Source of the DNA: DATNPH01 sp036703315
GTDB lineage: Bacteria; Cyanobacteriota; Cyanobacteriia; Cyanobacteriales; Coleofasciculaceae
Reading direction: 5' to 3'
Assembly (NCBI GenBank): GCA_036703315.1
Contig: DATNPH010000014.1
Coordinates: 3,441 to 67,440 of the forward strand
Length of the DNA: 64,000 bases
Shown here: one piece after another, positions 43,301 through 51,671 of the stretch
Layout: the number at the start of each line of letters is the position of its first letter
How positions within the stretch are numbered: the stretch's first letter is position 1
Made by a program: the position numbers and the translations under genes
Notes under the pieces: generated by a model
Seen by the model: only the letters and a program-made list of their open reading frames with translations
What the model was told of the DNA's origin: nothing
The model's database searches: none

Positions 43301-45806
43301 TGATGTCAGGATTTCTGGTGCTGACCCTGACTATTTGAACCGATTTAACCAAATTAGACAGATCTTCATTGATAGGGGCCAAACTCCACAGGATGCCTTA
43401 AAAAATGCTCAGTTCGTAATCGACCCAGTTAGCTCTTCTAGTGGCTTACAGACTTCGGACATCAACGGTATCGGCGCGGCTGGTGATATCAAACTTACGG
43501 CTGGGGCTGTTTTGTTATCCGATCTCGCTTTATTGGAAACTAATACCCGTGGAGCTAGAGATAGTGGTAGCGTCAATATCCGAACCCAGGTTCTTTCCAT
43601 GACTAGTGGAGCTGAAGTGCTATCTCAAACCTTTGGGGCGGGAAGGGCTGGCGATATTACAGTTGAGCCTTTGAACCCCAATGCTCCTTCTTTTGTGATA
43701 CTTTCTGGAGTTGCTCCATTTCCAAAGCTGGCAAATGGTAATCCAGGTGGATTCTCCAGTGGATTATTTGTGACAACGGAAAAAGGAGCTACGGGTGAGG
43801 GCGGCGACATCTCAATCAATACGAGCGCTTTGCGAATTGAGAATGGAGCTGTTTTGAGTGCTCGATCTAGAAGTGCTGCTAGGGGTGGTGATATTAGGGT
43901 TAACGTGAACACGCTTGATATTATCGGTGGCGGACAAATTCTAACCACTGCTTTTACCAGTGGATCAGCAGGTGCAATCACGGTTAATGCCACTGGCAAC
44001 GTCACTATTTCTGGTATTGACCCTACCTTTTATGACCGATTTAACCAGCTGAGAGATTCGCTAAGAGATGATTTCATTGCCGCCGGTCAAAGTCAACAAG
44101 ACGCTCAGAAGAACGCTCTGGAGCTAACCCGGTTTGTGATCGATCCGGTTGATGCGACCAGTAGCTTACAGGCTCAGGCTTTAGATACCACTAGTCAGGG
44201 GAGTGGAAACATCATTATCAAGGCGGGAGCACTTTCATTGCTCAATGGTGCTCGAGTGAGTGCTAATACCTTTGGACAAGGGAATGCTGGAAAGATTGAT
44301 GTTGAGGTTCGTGATCGTGTTACTCTCTCTGGAATCACTCCTCTAACCCGTAATGGAGAGACGGTTCGCTTCGTTAGTGGAATTTTGAGTCAAGTAGGAA
44401 GCGGAGCGGTAGGTGCTAATGGTGGCGATATCAACATAAAAGCTAGGTCACTGTTCATGACCGATCGCAGCGTACTCGGTGTTGGCACCTTTGGTGTGGG
44501 AGATGCGGGAAATATATCCGTGCAGGTTGATGATGCTGTTGTGCTGTCGCAGGTGAGTTCTATTAGAAGCCTTGTAGAACAAGGAGGCGTCGGGAGAGGC
44601 GGTAAGGTTGATATTCGGGCGCGATCGCTAACTCTAAAAGATGGAGGTCAGATTGGTACAGTAGTTTTTCGTGAAGAAAATGGTACACCAGGTGGAAGAG
44701 GGCAAGCCGGTGACATAACAATCAATGCATCGGATTTTGTCACTGTTTCTGGCGTTGGTCAGGATCTCTTGAATCCCGATCAGATCATCTCTAGTGCCTT
44801 ACTTGCGAGTACCGAACAAGGAGGAATCGGCCCAGGAGGAAATATTACTGTTAGTACCGGTAACCTTTTAGTTGAAGATGGTGGATTTATAAGCGCAGAA
44901 ACCCGAAATACTAGTAGAGCAGGTAGCATCTTCCTCAATGTCAATAACAAGCTGACTGTTCAGAACGAAGGGACAATTTCAGTTAATGGTCGTGGGCAGG
45001 GAGATCCAGGCAACCTACAGATTAGGGCGGGTTCTATCTCTATGAACCAAGGTGGTAGGCTACAGGCGACAAGTGCTTCAGGTAGGAACGCCAATATCAT
45101 TCTGCGAGTGGACGATTCAATCGAGATGCGCTTTAAAAGTGAAATCTCTGCACAAGCGTTTAACAACGGCAATGGAGGCAACATCTCAATTAAAGCAGGT
45201 AACAATATTTCCGCTGTCCTTGCAGAAGATAGTGATATTGTTGCCAATGCCGAGGCAGGCACAGGAGGTAGTGTAATTGCAACAGCACGAGGGGTATTTG
45301 GTTTCAGGGAAGCGGGAAAGACTCGCACGATTGAGAGTGACTTCACGGCAAGTTCTGTATTCGGCATAAATGGCACAGAAAGAATCGAGTCAGAAGATAG
45401 ACTTGCCGAGGCATTGCCAGTCAATTTAGTTGACCCGACTGGACTGATTGACCGCCGATGTAGTGTGGCTAAAGGGTCAAACGTCAGCAGCTTTACGGTT
45501 AGGGGTCGTGGTGGCTTACCTTCTAATCCAGGCGATCCACTCCGCAGTGATGCCATGGTCAGCAATTGGGTCACTCTTGACTCAGACACTGAGAAAAAGA
45601 CCAGCCCAACAGCTGTAGCTCCTATTTCAACGGCACCTACTCAACCTAATCAAATTGTGGAAGCTCAAGGATGGGTAATTGACTCCAAGGGTAAAGTAGT
45701 CCTGACAGCTCAAGCGCCGACGGTAACGCCTCAAGGTTACTGGTACCCCTCACCCGAGTGCAGGACTCCCCACGCTTCTACTCTCCAGCCTAAAATCTAT
45801 CGCTGA
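40311..45806 (+). CDS. Two-partner secretion exoprotein (TpsA, filamentous-haemagglutinin N-terminal domain)
   Basis: An 1831-aa secreted beta-helix protein. A long n-region precedes a signal-like stretch (LGVALTLGISGAIAFSGNPA), with cleavage near TAQ (about 79). The TPS secretion domain spans about 80-250 with TPNLNIRG, VYFANPTGI and NPNGIIFG (171-178). About 1,400 residues of Gly/Asn-rich beta-helix repeats follow (for example GNGGDIILTATGNI, and paired SGLFSTTEEGATGEGG and SGLFVTTEKGATGEGG blocks). The C-terminus has DRRCSVAKGS, FTVRGRGGLP and EAQGWVIDSKGKVVLTA, which recur in cyanobacterial exoproteins. The start is GTG. The transporter gene follows after 15 bp. Confidence 0.93.
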   Translation: MLSPKVSQQLHHQFRTVSSNSLFSATKATALRRGNSKLAKHHVRVIASDKLCRSWNLGVALTLGISGAIAFSGNPATAQITPDKTLGAERSIVTPNLNIRGLPADQIDGGAVRGVNLFHSFTQFNVGNGQRVYFANPTGIENILSRVTGSNPSNIFGTLGVNGGASLFLLNPNGIIFGPNAKLDIAGSLVATTASSLVFNNGTEFSAKNPQAAPLLTINLRPGLQYASNPSGVLTNEGNLAVGKDLTLAANNLDLQGQLHAGGNLTLQALNTLQIRDSLTNPFIASAQGQLLAQGNQAVDIFALNHPASGFFSGGDTVLRSANTVGGDAHYTAGGSFRIEQLDGSLGNLYSPYDPIIRVQGDVELAGYRGGSLHILAGGSVTIPGDVTILRADTNAIAEAVPLSDGTTLLIDGRVLPTLDIRAGTTAFGAPAAPGAPTSGAITIGGTITNLRGVVFLTNQYNPNLQLAPGAISTGPIRAFGGSVAIDARDSITIPNGINTSINNGTGGNIRLLAGLGGIDTRGGILTAGSGSGNGGDIILTATGNIITDAIRSFVSLGATGNGGDIILTSRNGAIDTRGGELSSTTSRGNAGNVTLDAFSNIITGTIKSFVADTGQTGLGNGGNLTLRSTTGSIDTSRGTLFSSTDSGNGGTVNLTAFGNISTAGIQSLVGFRGVGFAGNINLISQGGAIDTTGITIDDQGKPVSGIESVVGDEGIGFGGNVNLLAFGDITTAGIETRVGKGGRGYAGDITLNSLTGAIDTTAGKLASDSPDNLSGTITLTAFGNITPGNISSTNSGSGKAGDLNLVSFTGDIFAAGRLIESSASGLARGGDIYVKARTVYLTDNTLLAANTYGTGTSGNVNIQAQSLFLTGGAEVQAQTFGAGNAGNILVNVVDSVTLSGIAPFPLLSDGRVGGFSSGLFSTTEEGATGEGGTIQVNANALRLENGAVLSARTRSIANGGDVTVNVNTLDITGGAQILTSAFSSGAAGGITINATGDVRISGADPDYLNRFNQIRQIFIDRGQTPQDALKNAQFVIDPVSSSSGLQTSDINGIGAAGDIKLTAGAVLLSDLALLETNTRGARDSGSVNIRTQVLSMTSGAEVLSQTFGAGRAGDITVEPLNPNAPSFVILSGVAPFPKLANGNPGGFSSGLFVTTEKGATGEGGDISINTSALRIENGAVLSARSRSAARGGDIRVNVNTLDIIGGGQILTTAFTSGSAGAITVNATGNVTISGIDPTFYDRFNQLRDSLRDDFIAAGQSQQDAQKNALELTRFVIDPVDATSSLQAQALDTTSQGSGNIIIKAGALSLLNGARVSANTFGQGNAGKIDVEVRDRVTLSGITPLTRNGETVRFVSGILSQVGSGAVGANGGDINIKARSLFMTDRSVLGVGTFGVGDAGNISVQVDDAVVLSQVSSIRSLVEQGGVGRGGKVDIRARSLTLKDGGQIGTVVFREENGTPGGRGQAGDITINASDFVTVSGVGQDLLNPDQIISSALLASTEQGGIGPGGNITVSTGNLLVEDGGFISAETRNTSRAGSIFLNVNNKLTVQNEGTISVNGRGQGDPGNLQIRAGSISMNQGGRLQATSASGRNANIILRVDDSIEMRFKSEISAQAFNNGNGGNISIKAGNNISAVLAEDSDIVANAEAGTGGSVIATARGVFGFREAGKTRTIESDFTASSVFGINGTERIESEDRLAEALPVNLVDPTGLIDRRCSVAKGSNVSSFTVRGRGGLPSNPGDPLRSDAMVSNWVTLDSDTEKKTSPTAVAPISTAPTQPNQIVEAQGWVIDSKGKVVLTAQAPTVTPQGYWYPSPECRTPHASTLQPKIYR

Positions 45807-45821
45807 TGCCAGCTTGCTATT

Positions 45822-47945
45822 GTGGTTTATAAACGTCATCTAAGCTTAACCTCTTCTTTATTACCACTGGGTCTATTGGTGTTGACGAGCCGCTTGAATG
45901 TTGGCTCGGTCAATGCACAGACTCTTGGTCCGGAAATGGGAGTTGGGAGTTGGGAGTTGGGAGTTGGGGAAGAGAAAACAACACTCTCTATAGGGAGTCA
46001 ATCCTTTGTACTTAGCCAGGTCGAACAAGAAAAAACTGATAGCGTTAGCGTGACGCCTAGCGATCGCGATCGCAAGCCTGTGTCAGTGGGGGGCGATCGC
46101 ACACTAGCCGATCAAGCAAACACTCAAGCCATTGGGTTGGAGCCAACTGAGCACATTAGCATACAGGGAAGTGGAGTATCCCAAACAGGGAGTAGTCAGT
46201 GGTCAGTGCTCAATAGGGAGCGGGAAACAATTACTCCCACTCACCACTCAACACTCACCACTCTCTCTCAAATCGCTCAAGCTCCCAACCCAATCACGCC
46301 ATCTCAGGCTCCCTCTCAACTACCGGACAGAATAGAGCCTCCTTCCCAAGCTCCTCTGGAAACTCCAACCCCTGCCCCATTACCCCCGCCAGAAGAGTTA
46401 TTACAGTCTCCGCCCTCAGCCCCACCGACCCCCCCACCTGTTCCAGGTAAAGTCCCTGAAACTATTACAGTGGAGCGGTTCGAGTTTGAGGGCAATACAG
46501 CATTCAGCGATGAAGAGTTAGCTAAAGTTACAGCTCCCTTCACGAATCGACCGATTTCATTTGCTGAATTATTCCAAGTTCGTTCTGCTGTTACCCAGCT
46601 CTACATTAACAACGGTTACCTGACTTCGGGTGCTCTGATTCCACCGCAAACCCTGGCAGGAGGTGTGATCAAAATTCAAGTGGTTGAAGGTGGGTTAGAA
46701 GCGATCAATGTGACAGGCACCCGACGGCTGAACCCTAATTATGTGCGATCGCGTATAGCCATTGCCACAGAAAAGCCCTTGAATCGCGATCGCCTGTTAG
46801 AGGCGTTGCAACTGTTGCAACTCAATCCCCTCATTCAAAACCTATCAGCGGAACTGGCTGCCGGGACGCAACCTGGATTAAGTGTCCTAGAGGTGAAGAT
46901 CACAGAAGCAAAAACCTTCGGCGCTCAACTCGGATATGATAATAACCGTTCTCCCAGCGTTGGCACAGACCGACGCCGAGTGCAGCTCAGCGAAGCTAAC
47001 TTACTGGGACTGGGAGATGGTATAAGCGTTAGCTACAGTAATACGGATGGCAGCAATGGCGTAGATCTCAGCTATACCTTACCCATCAATCCCCGCAACG
47101 GCACCCTCAGATTCAGCTACGGCACCACATCCAGTAATGTAATTGAGCCTCCCTTCAATCGGCTTGATATTAATTCCGATTCTCGCTACTACGAGCTGAC
47201 ACTGCGCCAACCCATCGTGCAAACTCCCACCCAAGAATTCGCTCTTGGGCTAACCGCTACACGCCAGGAAAGCACAATTACCTTTCTTCCCGGAGTGCAA
47301 GTGGGCTTCCCTTCACCGGGAGCGGATAATAATGGAAGTACCCGCATTTCAGCCTTGCGATTCTTTCAAGAATGGACGAAGCGCAGTAGCCGTGAAGTAA
47401 TCGCCGCCCGTTCTCAATTCAGTTTCGGAATCGGTACTGCCGATTCAACGCTTAATAAAGAGCCTCCCGACAGCCGCTTTATTTCTTGGCGGGGACAAGC
47501 CCAGTGGGTGCGTCTTCTTGCACCAGATACACTATTCCTGCTGCGTGGCGACCTGCAAGTGGCAGATAGGGCACTTGTACCTTTAGAGCAGTTTGGTTTG
47601 GGTGGTCAACAGACTATCCGAGGTTACCGTCAGGATTTCCTTCTGACCGATAATGGCGCATTAGCATCCGCTGAGGTGCGCTTCCCCATTGCCCGTATTC
47701 CGCAATGGAATACTCTCGTACAACTCGCTCCGTTTGTCGATCTGGGTGGAGCTTGGAACAATTCGGGTAGAGATGATCCAGACCCTGGCTTTCTAGCCTC
47801 GATCGGGCTTGGTTTACAGGTGCAGCTAAGCGATCGCCTCACCCTTCGCCTAGACTACGGCATTCCGCTTGTGTCTGTTAGTTCAAATAAACGAACATGG
47901 CAAGAAAACGGTTTCTATTTTTCCATCGTGGGCTATCCCTTCTAA
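45822..47945 (+). CDS. Outer-membrane TPS transporter (ShlB/FhaC/HecB family, POTRA plus barrel)
   Basis: The 707-aa TpsB partner exports the preceding exoprotein through the outer membrane. Order: signal peptide (HLSLTSSLLPLGLLVLTSRL); a long low-complexity periplasmic region with a Pro-rich linker (155-212); POTRA (about 214-290, ETITVERFEFEGNTAFSDEE); a second POTRA/ShlB segment (RLNPNYVRSRIAIATEKPLN); then a 16-strand barrel ending FYFSIVGYPF, with the lid-strand motif GLGGQQTIRGYRQD. The GTG start is at 45822. Residues 40-49 (GVGSWELGVG) come from four perfect GGGAGTT heptamers, which is odd. The end overlaps the CHAT gene by 49 bp. Confidence 0.94.
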   Translation: MVYKRHLSLTSSLLPLGLLVLTSRLNVGSVNAQTLGPEMGVGSWELGVGEEKTTLSIGSQSFVLSQVEQEKTDSVSVTPSDRDRKPVSVGGDRTLADQANTQAIGLEPTEHISIQGSGVSQTGSSQWSVLNRERETITPTHHSTLTTLSQIAQAPNPITPSQAPSQLPDRIEPPSQAPLETPTPAPLPPPEELLQSPPSAPPTPPPVPGKVPETITVERFEFEGNTAFSDEELAKVTAPFTNRPISFAELFQVRSAVTQLYINNGYLTSGALIPPQTLAGGVIKIQVVEGGLEAINVTGTRRLNPNYVRSRIAIATEKPLNRDRLLEALQLLQLNPLIQNLSAELAAGTQPGLSVLEVKITEAKTFGAQLGYDNNRSPSVGTDRRRVQLSEANLLGLGDGISVSYSNTDGSNGVDLSYTLPINPRNGTLRFSYGTTSSNVIEPPFNRLDINSDSRYYELTLRQPIVQTPTQEFALGLTATRQESTITFLPGVQVGFPSPGADNNGSTRISALRFFQEWTKRSSREVIAARSQFSFGIGTADSTLNKEPPDSRFISWRGQAQWVRLLAPDTLFLLRGDLQVADRALVPLEQFGLGGQQTIRGYRQDFLLTDNGALASAEVRFPIARIPQWNTLVQLAPFVDLGGAWNNSGRDDPDPGFLASIGLGLQVQLSDRLTLRLDYGIPLVSVSSNKRTWQENGFYFSIVGYPF
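45938..45965. repeat. Four tandem GGGAGTT heptamers inside the TpsB gene
   Basis: Perfect copies at 45938, 45945, 45952 and 45959, in frame with the transporter's N-terminal linker. Less regular repeats (ACTCACCACTCAACACTC, about 46239-46256) occur 280 bp further on in the same gene. Confidence 0.8.
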
Positions 47946-50761
47946 AGGGTTGCAGGTTGCAGGTTATTTTCCAAACCTACCCGTTCCGGAAACGCTTCAC
48001 GAACAACATTCAACTCCTTAAGGCAAAAACTTCTTTCTTATTGCTGTTTCTTGTTTCCTTTTGCCTTACCCAAGGGTTTGCCCTGTTCTTGAGTCCGGAA
48101 CTGTTGCCAGTTTTCGCCCATAGTCCTGCTACAGTAACCGTTGTCCAGGGTTCCCAGAGTTCAAAACTATTGGCACAGGGCAAGGCTCTGTATGAGGCAG
48201 GAAAGTTCTCAGAGGCTGTAGCAGTTTTGCAACAGGCAGTTGCTGCCTTTAAGACTGAGGGAGATGAGCTCAAAACAGCCATGACATTGAGCAATCTCGC
48301 TTTAACATATCAGCAACTCGGCTCCTGGTCTGAGGCAGAACAAGCGATCGCCCAAAGTTTGAAGCTGCTGCAATCACAGGAAACTACTGGCAGTCCTAAA
48401 CAGGGAACAGCCGCAAGATTGCAAGTTCTCGCTCAAACCCAGGATATCCAAGGTCGCCTGCAATTATCTTTAGGACAACCTGAACAAGCGCTCACTACCT
48501 GGCAACAGGCAGCTATCATCCATGCTCAAATTGGCAACAAAGACACGATAGCTCAGAACCAGATTAACCAAGCTCAAGCCCTGCAAGAATTAGGGCTTTA
48601 TCCTAGGGCTTGCCAAACATTATTGAAAGCTTTAGAGGTAGATAATCAGGACTGCCAACTATCACAGCAGCAGCTTCAAACCCTGAAAAACCAACCCGAC
48701 TCTCTCACCAACACTGTTGGATTGCGCAGTCTGGGCAATATCTTGCAACTCGTCGGTGACCTCAAGCAGTCTGAAGAGATTTTAAGGCAGAGTTTGGACA
48801 TAGCCAAGCGCTTGCAATCGCCTCCAAATATCAGTGCAACACTGTTCAGTTTAGCCAACACTATCCGCGCTCAGCACAACAACAATACGAACCCAGCTCA
48901 GCGAACGACTGAAAACGCCCTGACGTATTATCAACAAGCGGCTGACCTATCCACCTCCCCTACCACAAAGATACAGGCACAATTAAATCAGCTCAGCCTA
49001 CTGCTAGAAGCCAAAAACAGGTCAGAAGTACAAGGCTTACGGTCTCAAATTAAGTCCCAACTTGCTAACTTGCCTCCAAGTCGAGCGACAGTTTATGCCC
49101 GGATTAACTTGGCTCAGAATTTGATGAAGCTATCAGGTTCTGACATTAATGAGGCTAGCCAGCTGTTGTCAACCGCTGTACAGCAGGCTCAAAGGTTAGG
49201 TGACCAAAGGGCTACTGCCTATGCCCTCGGCAATCTTGGCAAGCTATACGAACAAACTGGGCAACTGAGTAATGCCGAAGATCTCACCAATCAAGCGTTA
49301 CTGCTATCACAAACGATTAATTCACCGGATATTGCCTATCGCTGGCAGTGGCAGTTGGGACGGCTACTGAAAGCCAAGGGAGATAGGGAAGGTGCGATCG
49401 CGGCTTATACTTCTGCTTGGAACAGTCTCAAGGATCTACGCAAAGACCTAGTCAGCATTAACTCTGATGTCCAATTCTCGTTTCGGGAGAACGTCGAACC
49501 CGTTTATCGCGAACTAGTTGGGCTGCTATTGCAATCCAAAGGCACTCAACCCACTGAAGACAATGTGAAGCTAGCTCGTGAAGTGATTGAATCGCTCCAG
49601 CAGGCAGAATTGGTCAACTTCTTTCGAGAAGACTGTTTGGTTGGTATGCAACGTCTGATTGACGAGGTTGACAAAAAAGCCGCCGTCATCTACCCAATTG
49701 TTTTAAAAGATCGGTTAGAGGTGGTGCTTTCTCTGCCTGGACGAATCTTGCGCAACTATTCCACTCCCCTACCTCAAGAGCAGGTGGAAGATATCTTTAC
49801 TCAGCTGCGGCAAACCGTTGCTCCCTTCAGTGTGACGCCTACTCGAGGGTTAGGAGTTGTTGGAGTTGAGCGCCAGCAATGCGAAAATCGAGGGTTAGTC
49901 GTTGTGGGCACAGACTGCAAGCCTCTCCCCACTGGGGAGGAGTACTTACCTCTTGCTCAACAAGTATACAGTTGGTTAATTCGACCCGTAGAGCAAGAGA
50001 TTGCGGCAAGTGAAGTCAAAACACTCGTGTTTGTGCTGGATGGGCCGTTGCTGAATCTACCGATGGCAGTGCTTCACGATGGTAAGCAGTTCTTGGTGGA
50101 GAAATATGCGATCGCTCTTACTCCAGGACTACAACTGTTAGACCCCAAACCTCTGCCACGGGGTAAGTTATCTGCCCTCAAGGCGGGACTAACTGAAGCT
50201 CGTCAAGGTTTTCCTTCGCTTGAGTTTGTCAAGCAGGAATTGGAGCAAATCCGAGCAGAGGTACCTGGTGAATTACTACTCAATCAGCAGTTTACCAGTG
50301 CTGCGATTCAAAAGGAAATTGACTCAGTTCCTTTCCCCGTAGTTCACCTAGCAACTCATGGTCAGTTTAGTTCTAATGCTGAAGACACGTTTATTCTCAC
50401 TTGGGATGACCGCCTCAAGGTCAATCAGCTCAACACCCTACTCCAGAAAAGAGAAGAACGCCGTCAAGATGCTATTGAATTGCTAGTGCTCAGTGCCTGC
50501 CAGACGGCAACTGGAGATAAGCGAGCCGCACTAGGATTGGCTGGCGTGGCAGTAAGGGCGGGAGCACGCAGTACCCTTGCAACGCTGTGGTTCGTTGATG
50601 ATGCCACTACAGCAGAACTGATGACTCGCTTCTATCGAGAGTTATCAGATACAAACGTTACTAAAGCCGAAGCCCTACGCCGCGCCCAAGTGGGGCTATT
50701 AAAGGAGAAATCACAGCCGTTTTACTGGGCACCCTACGTTCTAGTGGGAAATTGGCTTTAA
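47897..50761 (+). CDS. Exported TPR-CHAT domain protein (caspase-like)
   Basis: The 954-aa product has a hydrophobic export segment (FLLLFLVSFCLTQGFALFL), then multiple TPRs (about 85-500; GKALYEAGKFSEAVAVLQQA, LSNLALTYQQLGSWSEAEQA, ALGNLGKLYEQTGQLSNAED). The C-terminal CHAT protease domain has the caspase-type dyad H821 (VVHLATHGQF) and C868 (LLVLSACQTA), and ends PFYWAPYVLVGNWL. The domain is intact, so peptidase activity is likely; the substrate is unknown. The ATG at 47897 overlaps tpsB by 49 bp, implying coupling; a TTG at 47957, just after GTTGCAG repeats, is an alternative that places the signal segment nearer the N-terminus. Confidence 0.93.
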   Translation: MARKRFLFFHRGLSLLKGCRLQVIFQTYPFRKRFTNNIQLLKAKTSFLLLFLVSFCLTQGFALFLSPELLPVFAHSPATVTVVQGSQSSKLLAQGKALYEAGKFSEAVAVLQQAVAAFKTEGDELKTAMTLSNLALTYQQLGSWSEAEQAIAQSLKLLQSQETTGSPKQGTAARLQVLAQTQDIQGRLQLSLGQPEQALTTWQQAAIIHAQIGNKDTIAQNQINQAQALQELGLYPRACQTLLKALEVDNQDCQLSQQQLQTLKNQPDSLTNTVGLRSLGNILQLVGDLKQSEEILRQSLDIAKRLQSPPNISATLFSLANTIRAQHNNNTNPAQRTTENALTYYQQAADLSTSPTTKIQAQLNQLSLLLEAKNRSEVQGLRSQIKSQLANLPPSRATVYARINLAQNLMKLSGSDINEASQLLSTAVQQAQRLGDQRATAYALGNLGKLYEQTGQLSNAEDLTNQALLLSQTINSPDIAYRWQWQLGRLLKAKGDREGAIAAYTSAWNSLKDLRKDLVSINSDVQFSFRENVEPVYRELVGLLLQSKGTQPTEDNVKLAREVIESLQQAELVNFFREDCLVGMQRLIDEVDKKAAVIYPIVLKDRLEVVLSLPGRILRNYSTPLPQEQVEDIFTQLRQTVAPFSVTPTRGLGVVGVERQQCENRGLVVVGTDCKPLPTGEEYLPLAQQVYSWLIRPVEQEIAASEVKTLVFVLDGPLLNLPMAVLHDGKQFLVEKYAIALTPGLQLLDPKPLPRGKLSALKAGLTEARQGFPSLEFVKQELEQIRAEVPGELLLNQQFTSAAIQKEIDSVPFPVVHLATHGQFSSNAEDTFILTWDDRLKVNQLNTLLQKREERRQDAIELLVLSACQTATGDKRAALGLAGVAVRAGARSTLATLWFVDDATTAELMTRFYRELSDTNVTKAEALRRAQVGLLKEKSQPFYWAPYVLVGNWL

Positions 50762-50816
50762 GAGACCGGGGTAGAAAGGGCTGAGGGATTAGCGGAATGG
50801 GGCAGAACTCGATCTC

Positions 50817-51167
50817 TCAAAAACCTTTATTAATATCCATCTCATTCGGTTTCGGCTTAGGAATTCTAACCGGATTCGGCTGCTGCTGGGGAGTTTCAAC
50901 CTCATTTTGTTGCTGGTTGGTATCGTTAAGCGGAGCAGGACGAACTTCAAGCAATGGTTCCGATTGGGGTTTTTGAACACTCCCTTCTAAATTAGTAGGA
51001 TTTTCCTGATTAGTAGGGTTTTCCTGAATAACCTGAATTTCTCTTTCCAATCGCTCACGTCCCTGCTCAAAAAAGTCTTGAGACGGATTTCTGATTTGAG
51101 CGGTTACTGGAACAGCAAAGCCTATTGAACTAACAAGTATAGTAAGGGCAACGACTCCAGATTTCAT
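50817..51167 (-). CDS. Small exported Gln/Pro-rich protein
   Basis: GGGGGAGG lies 7-8 nt before the ATG at 51167 and decides that start over the in-frame ATG 23 codons upstream. The 116-aa product has a signal peptide (MKSGVVALTILVSSIGF, cleavage near PVTAQ). It continues with NPSQDFFEQGRERLEREIQV, a duplicated NPTNQENPTN, and a Gln/Pro/Glu-rich disordered tail. No enzyme motif is seen. It converges on the TPR-CHAT gene, 55 bp from its stop. Its export and position suggest a link to the secretion locus, but this is inference. Confidence 0.65.
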   Translation of the reverse strand: MKSGVVALTILVSSIGFAVPVTAQIRNPSQDFFEQGRERLEREIQVIQENPTNQENPTNLEGSVQKPQSEPLLEVRPAPLNDTNQQQNEVETPQQQPNPVRIPKPKPNEMDINKGF

Positions 51168-51671
51168 CTTTATAACCTCCCCCTTGATAGTTTCTAATAC
51201 ACTAAAATTCTCAACAAGATAATTTCTAACCGTCAAAGAAAATTAGTTTGTAAAAAAGCTAGACGAGCAGGTAGCGCCTAAAACTCTTACCTAGGTTTTC
51301 AAGGTAGGGTTTGCCAGTCTATATCTCTATTTTAGAATTCCTCTTGTGAACCGTCACTCCATCAACGAGGAGAGAGTATGCCTGCTCCCCCTGCCATTTT
51401 CAAGACAGACGCCCATGAACTTCCTAGACAACAAACGATGAAATTCCTTCGGGTGCATCCCTTGCGTTGCAAATTGCCTACAGCGTCGAAGTCTGAGGCT
51501 ATACAAACTCGCACCCGCAAGGCAAGGGTTTTAAGACAGTCCGCGCAGGCGGACATCGTTTGTGTAGCCGCGATTTCAATCGCCAGGTACTTTTGCAAAA
51601 ACGGGATGCTCCCATTCCTTCTTCCCCTGCTCCCCTGCTATTTTCAACTTACGAGTTGATGGAACCTAAAC
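51168..51671. other. Intergenic region with decayed foldback repeat
   Basis: This 504-bp gap contains the second, degenerate copy of the foldback element (51485-51584). Plus-strand frames crossing it are repeat-derived and show no domain. Confidence 0.45.
51485..51584. repeat. Degenerate second copy of the foldback element
   Basis: CAGTCCGCGCAGGCGGAC (51537-51554) followed by GTGTAGCCGCGATTTC matches the right arm of the element at 3138-3302 nearly base for base. The left arm (GAAGTCTGAGGCTATACAAA, from 51489) is more decayed but still partly complementary. The outer GGTGTCAACTTAA ends are missing. Confidence 0.55.

Noticed and set aside
41411..44005. Several long minus-strand open frames antisense to the TPS exoprotein gene
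   Set aside because: They mirror the Gly/Asn/Thr-rich repeats of the exoprotein, give Pro/Leu/Val-rich low-complexity products without start signals, and are shadows of the real gene.
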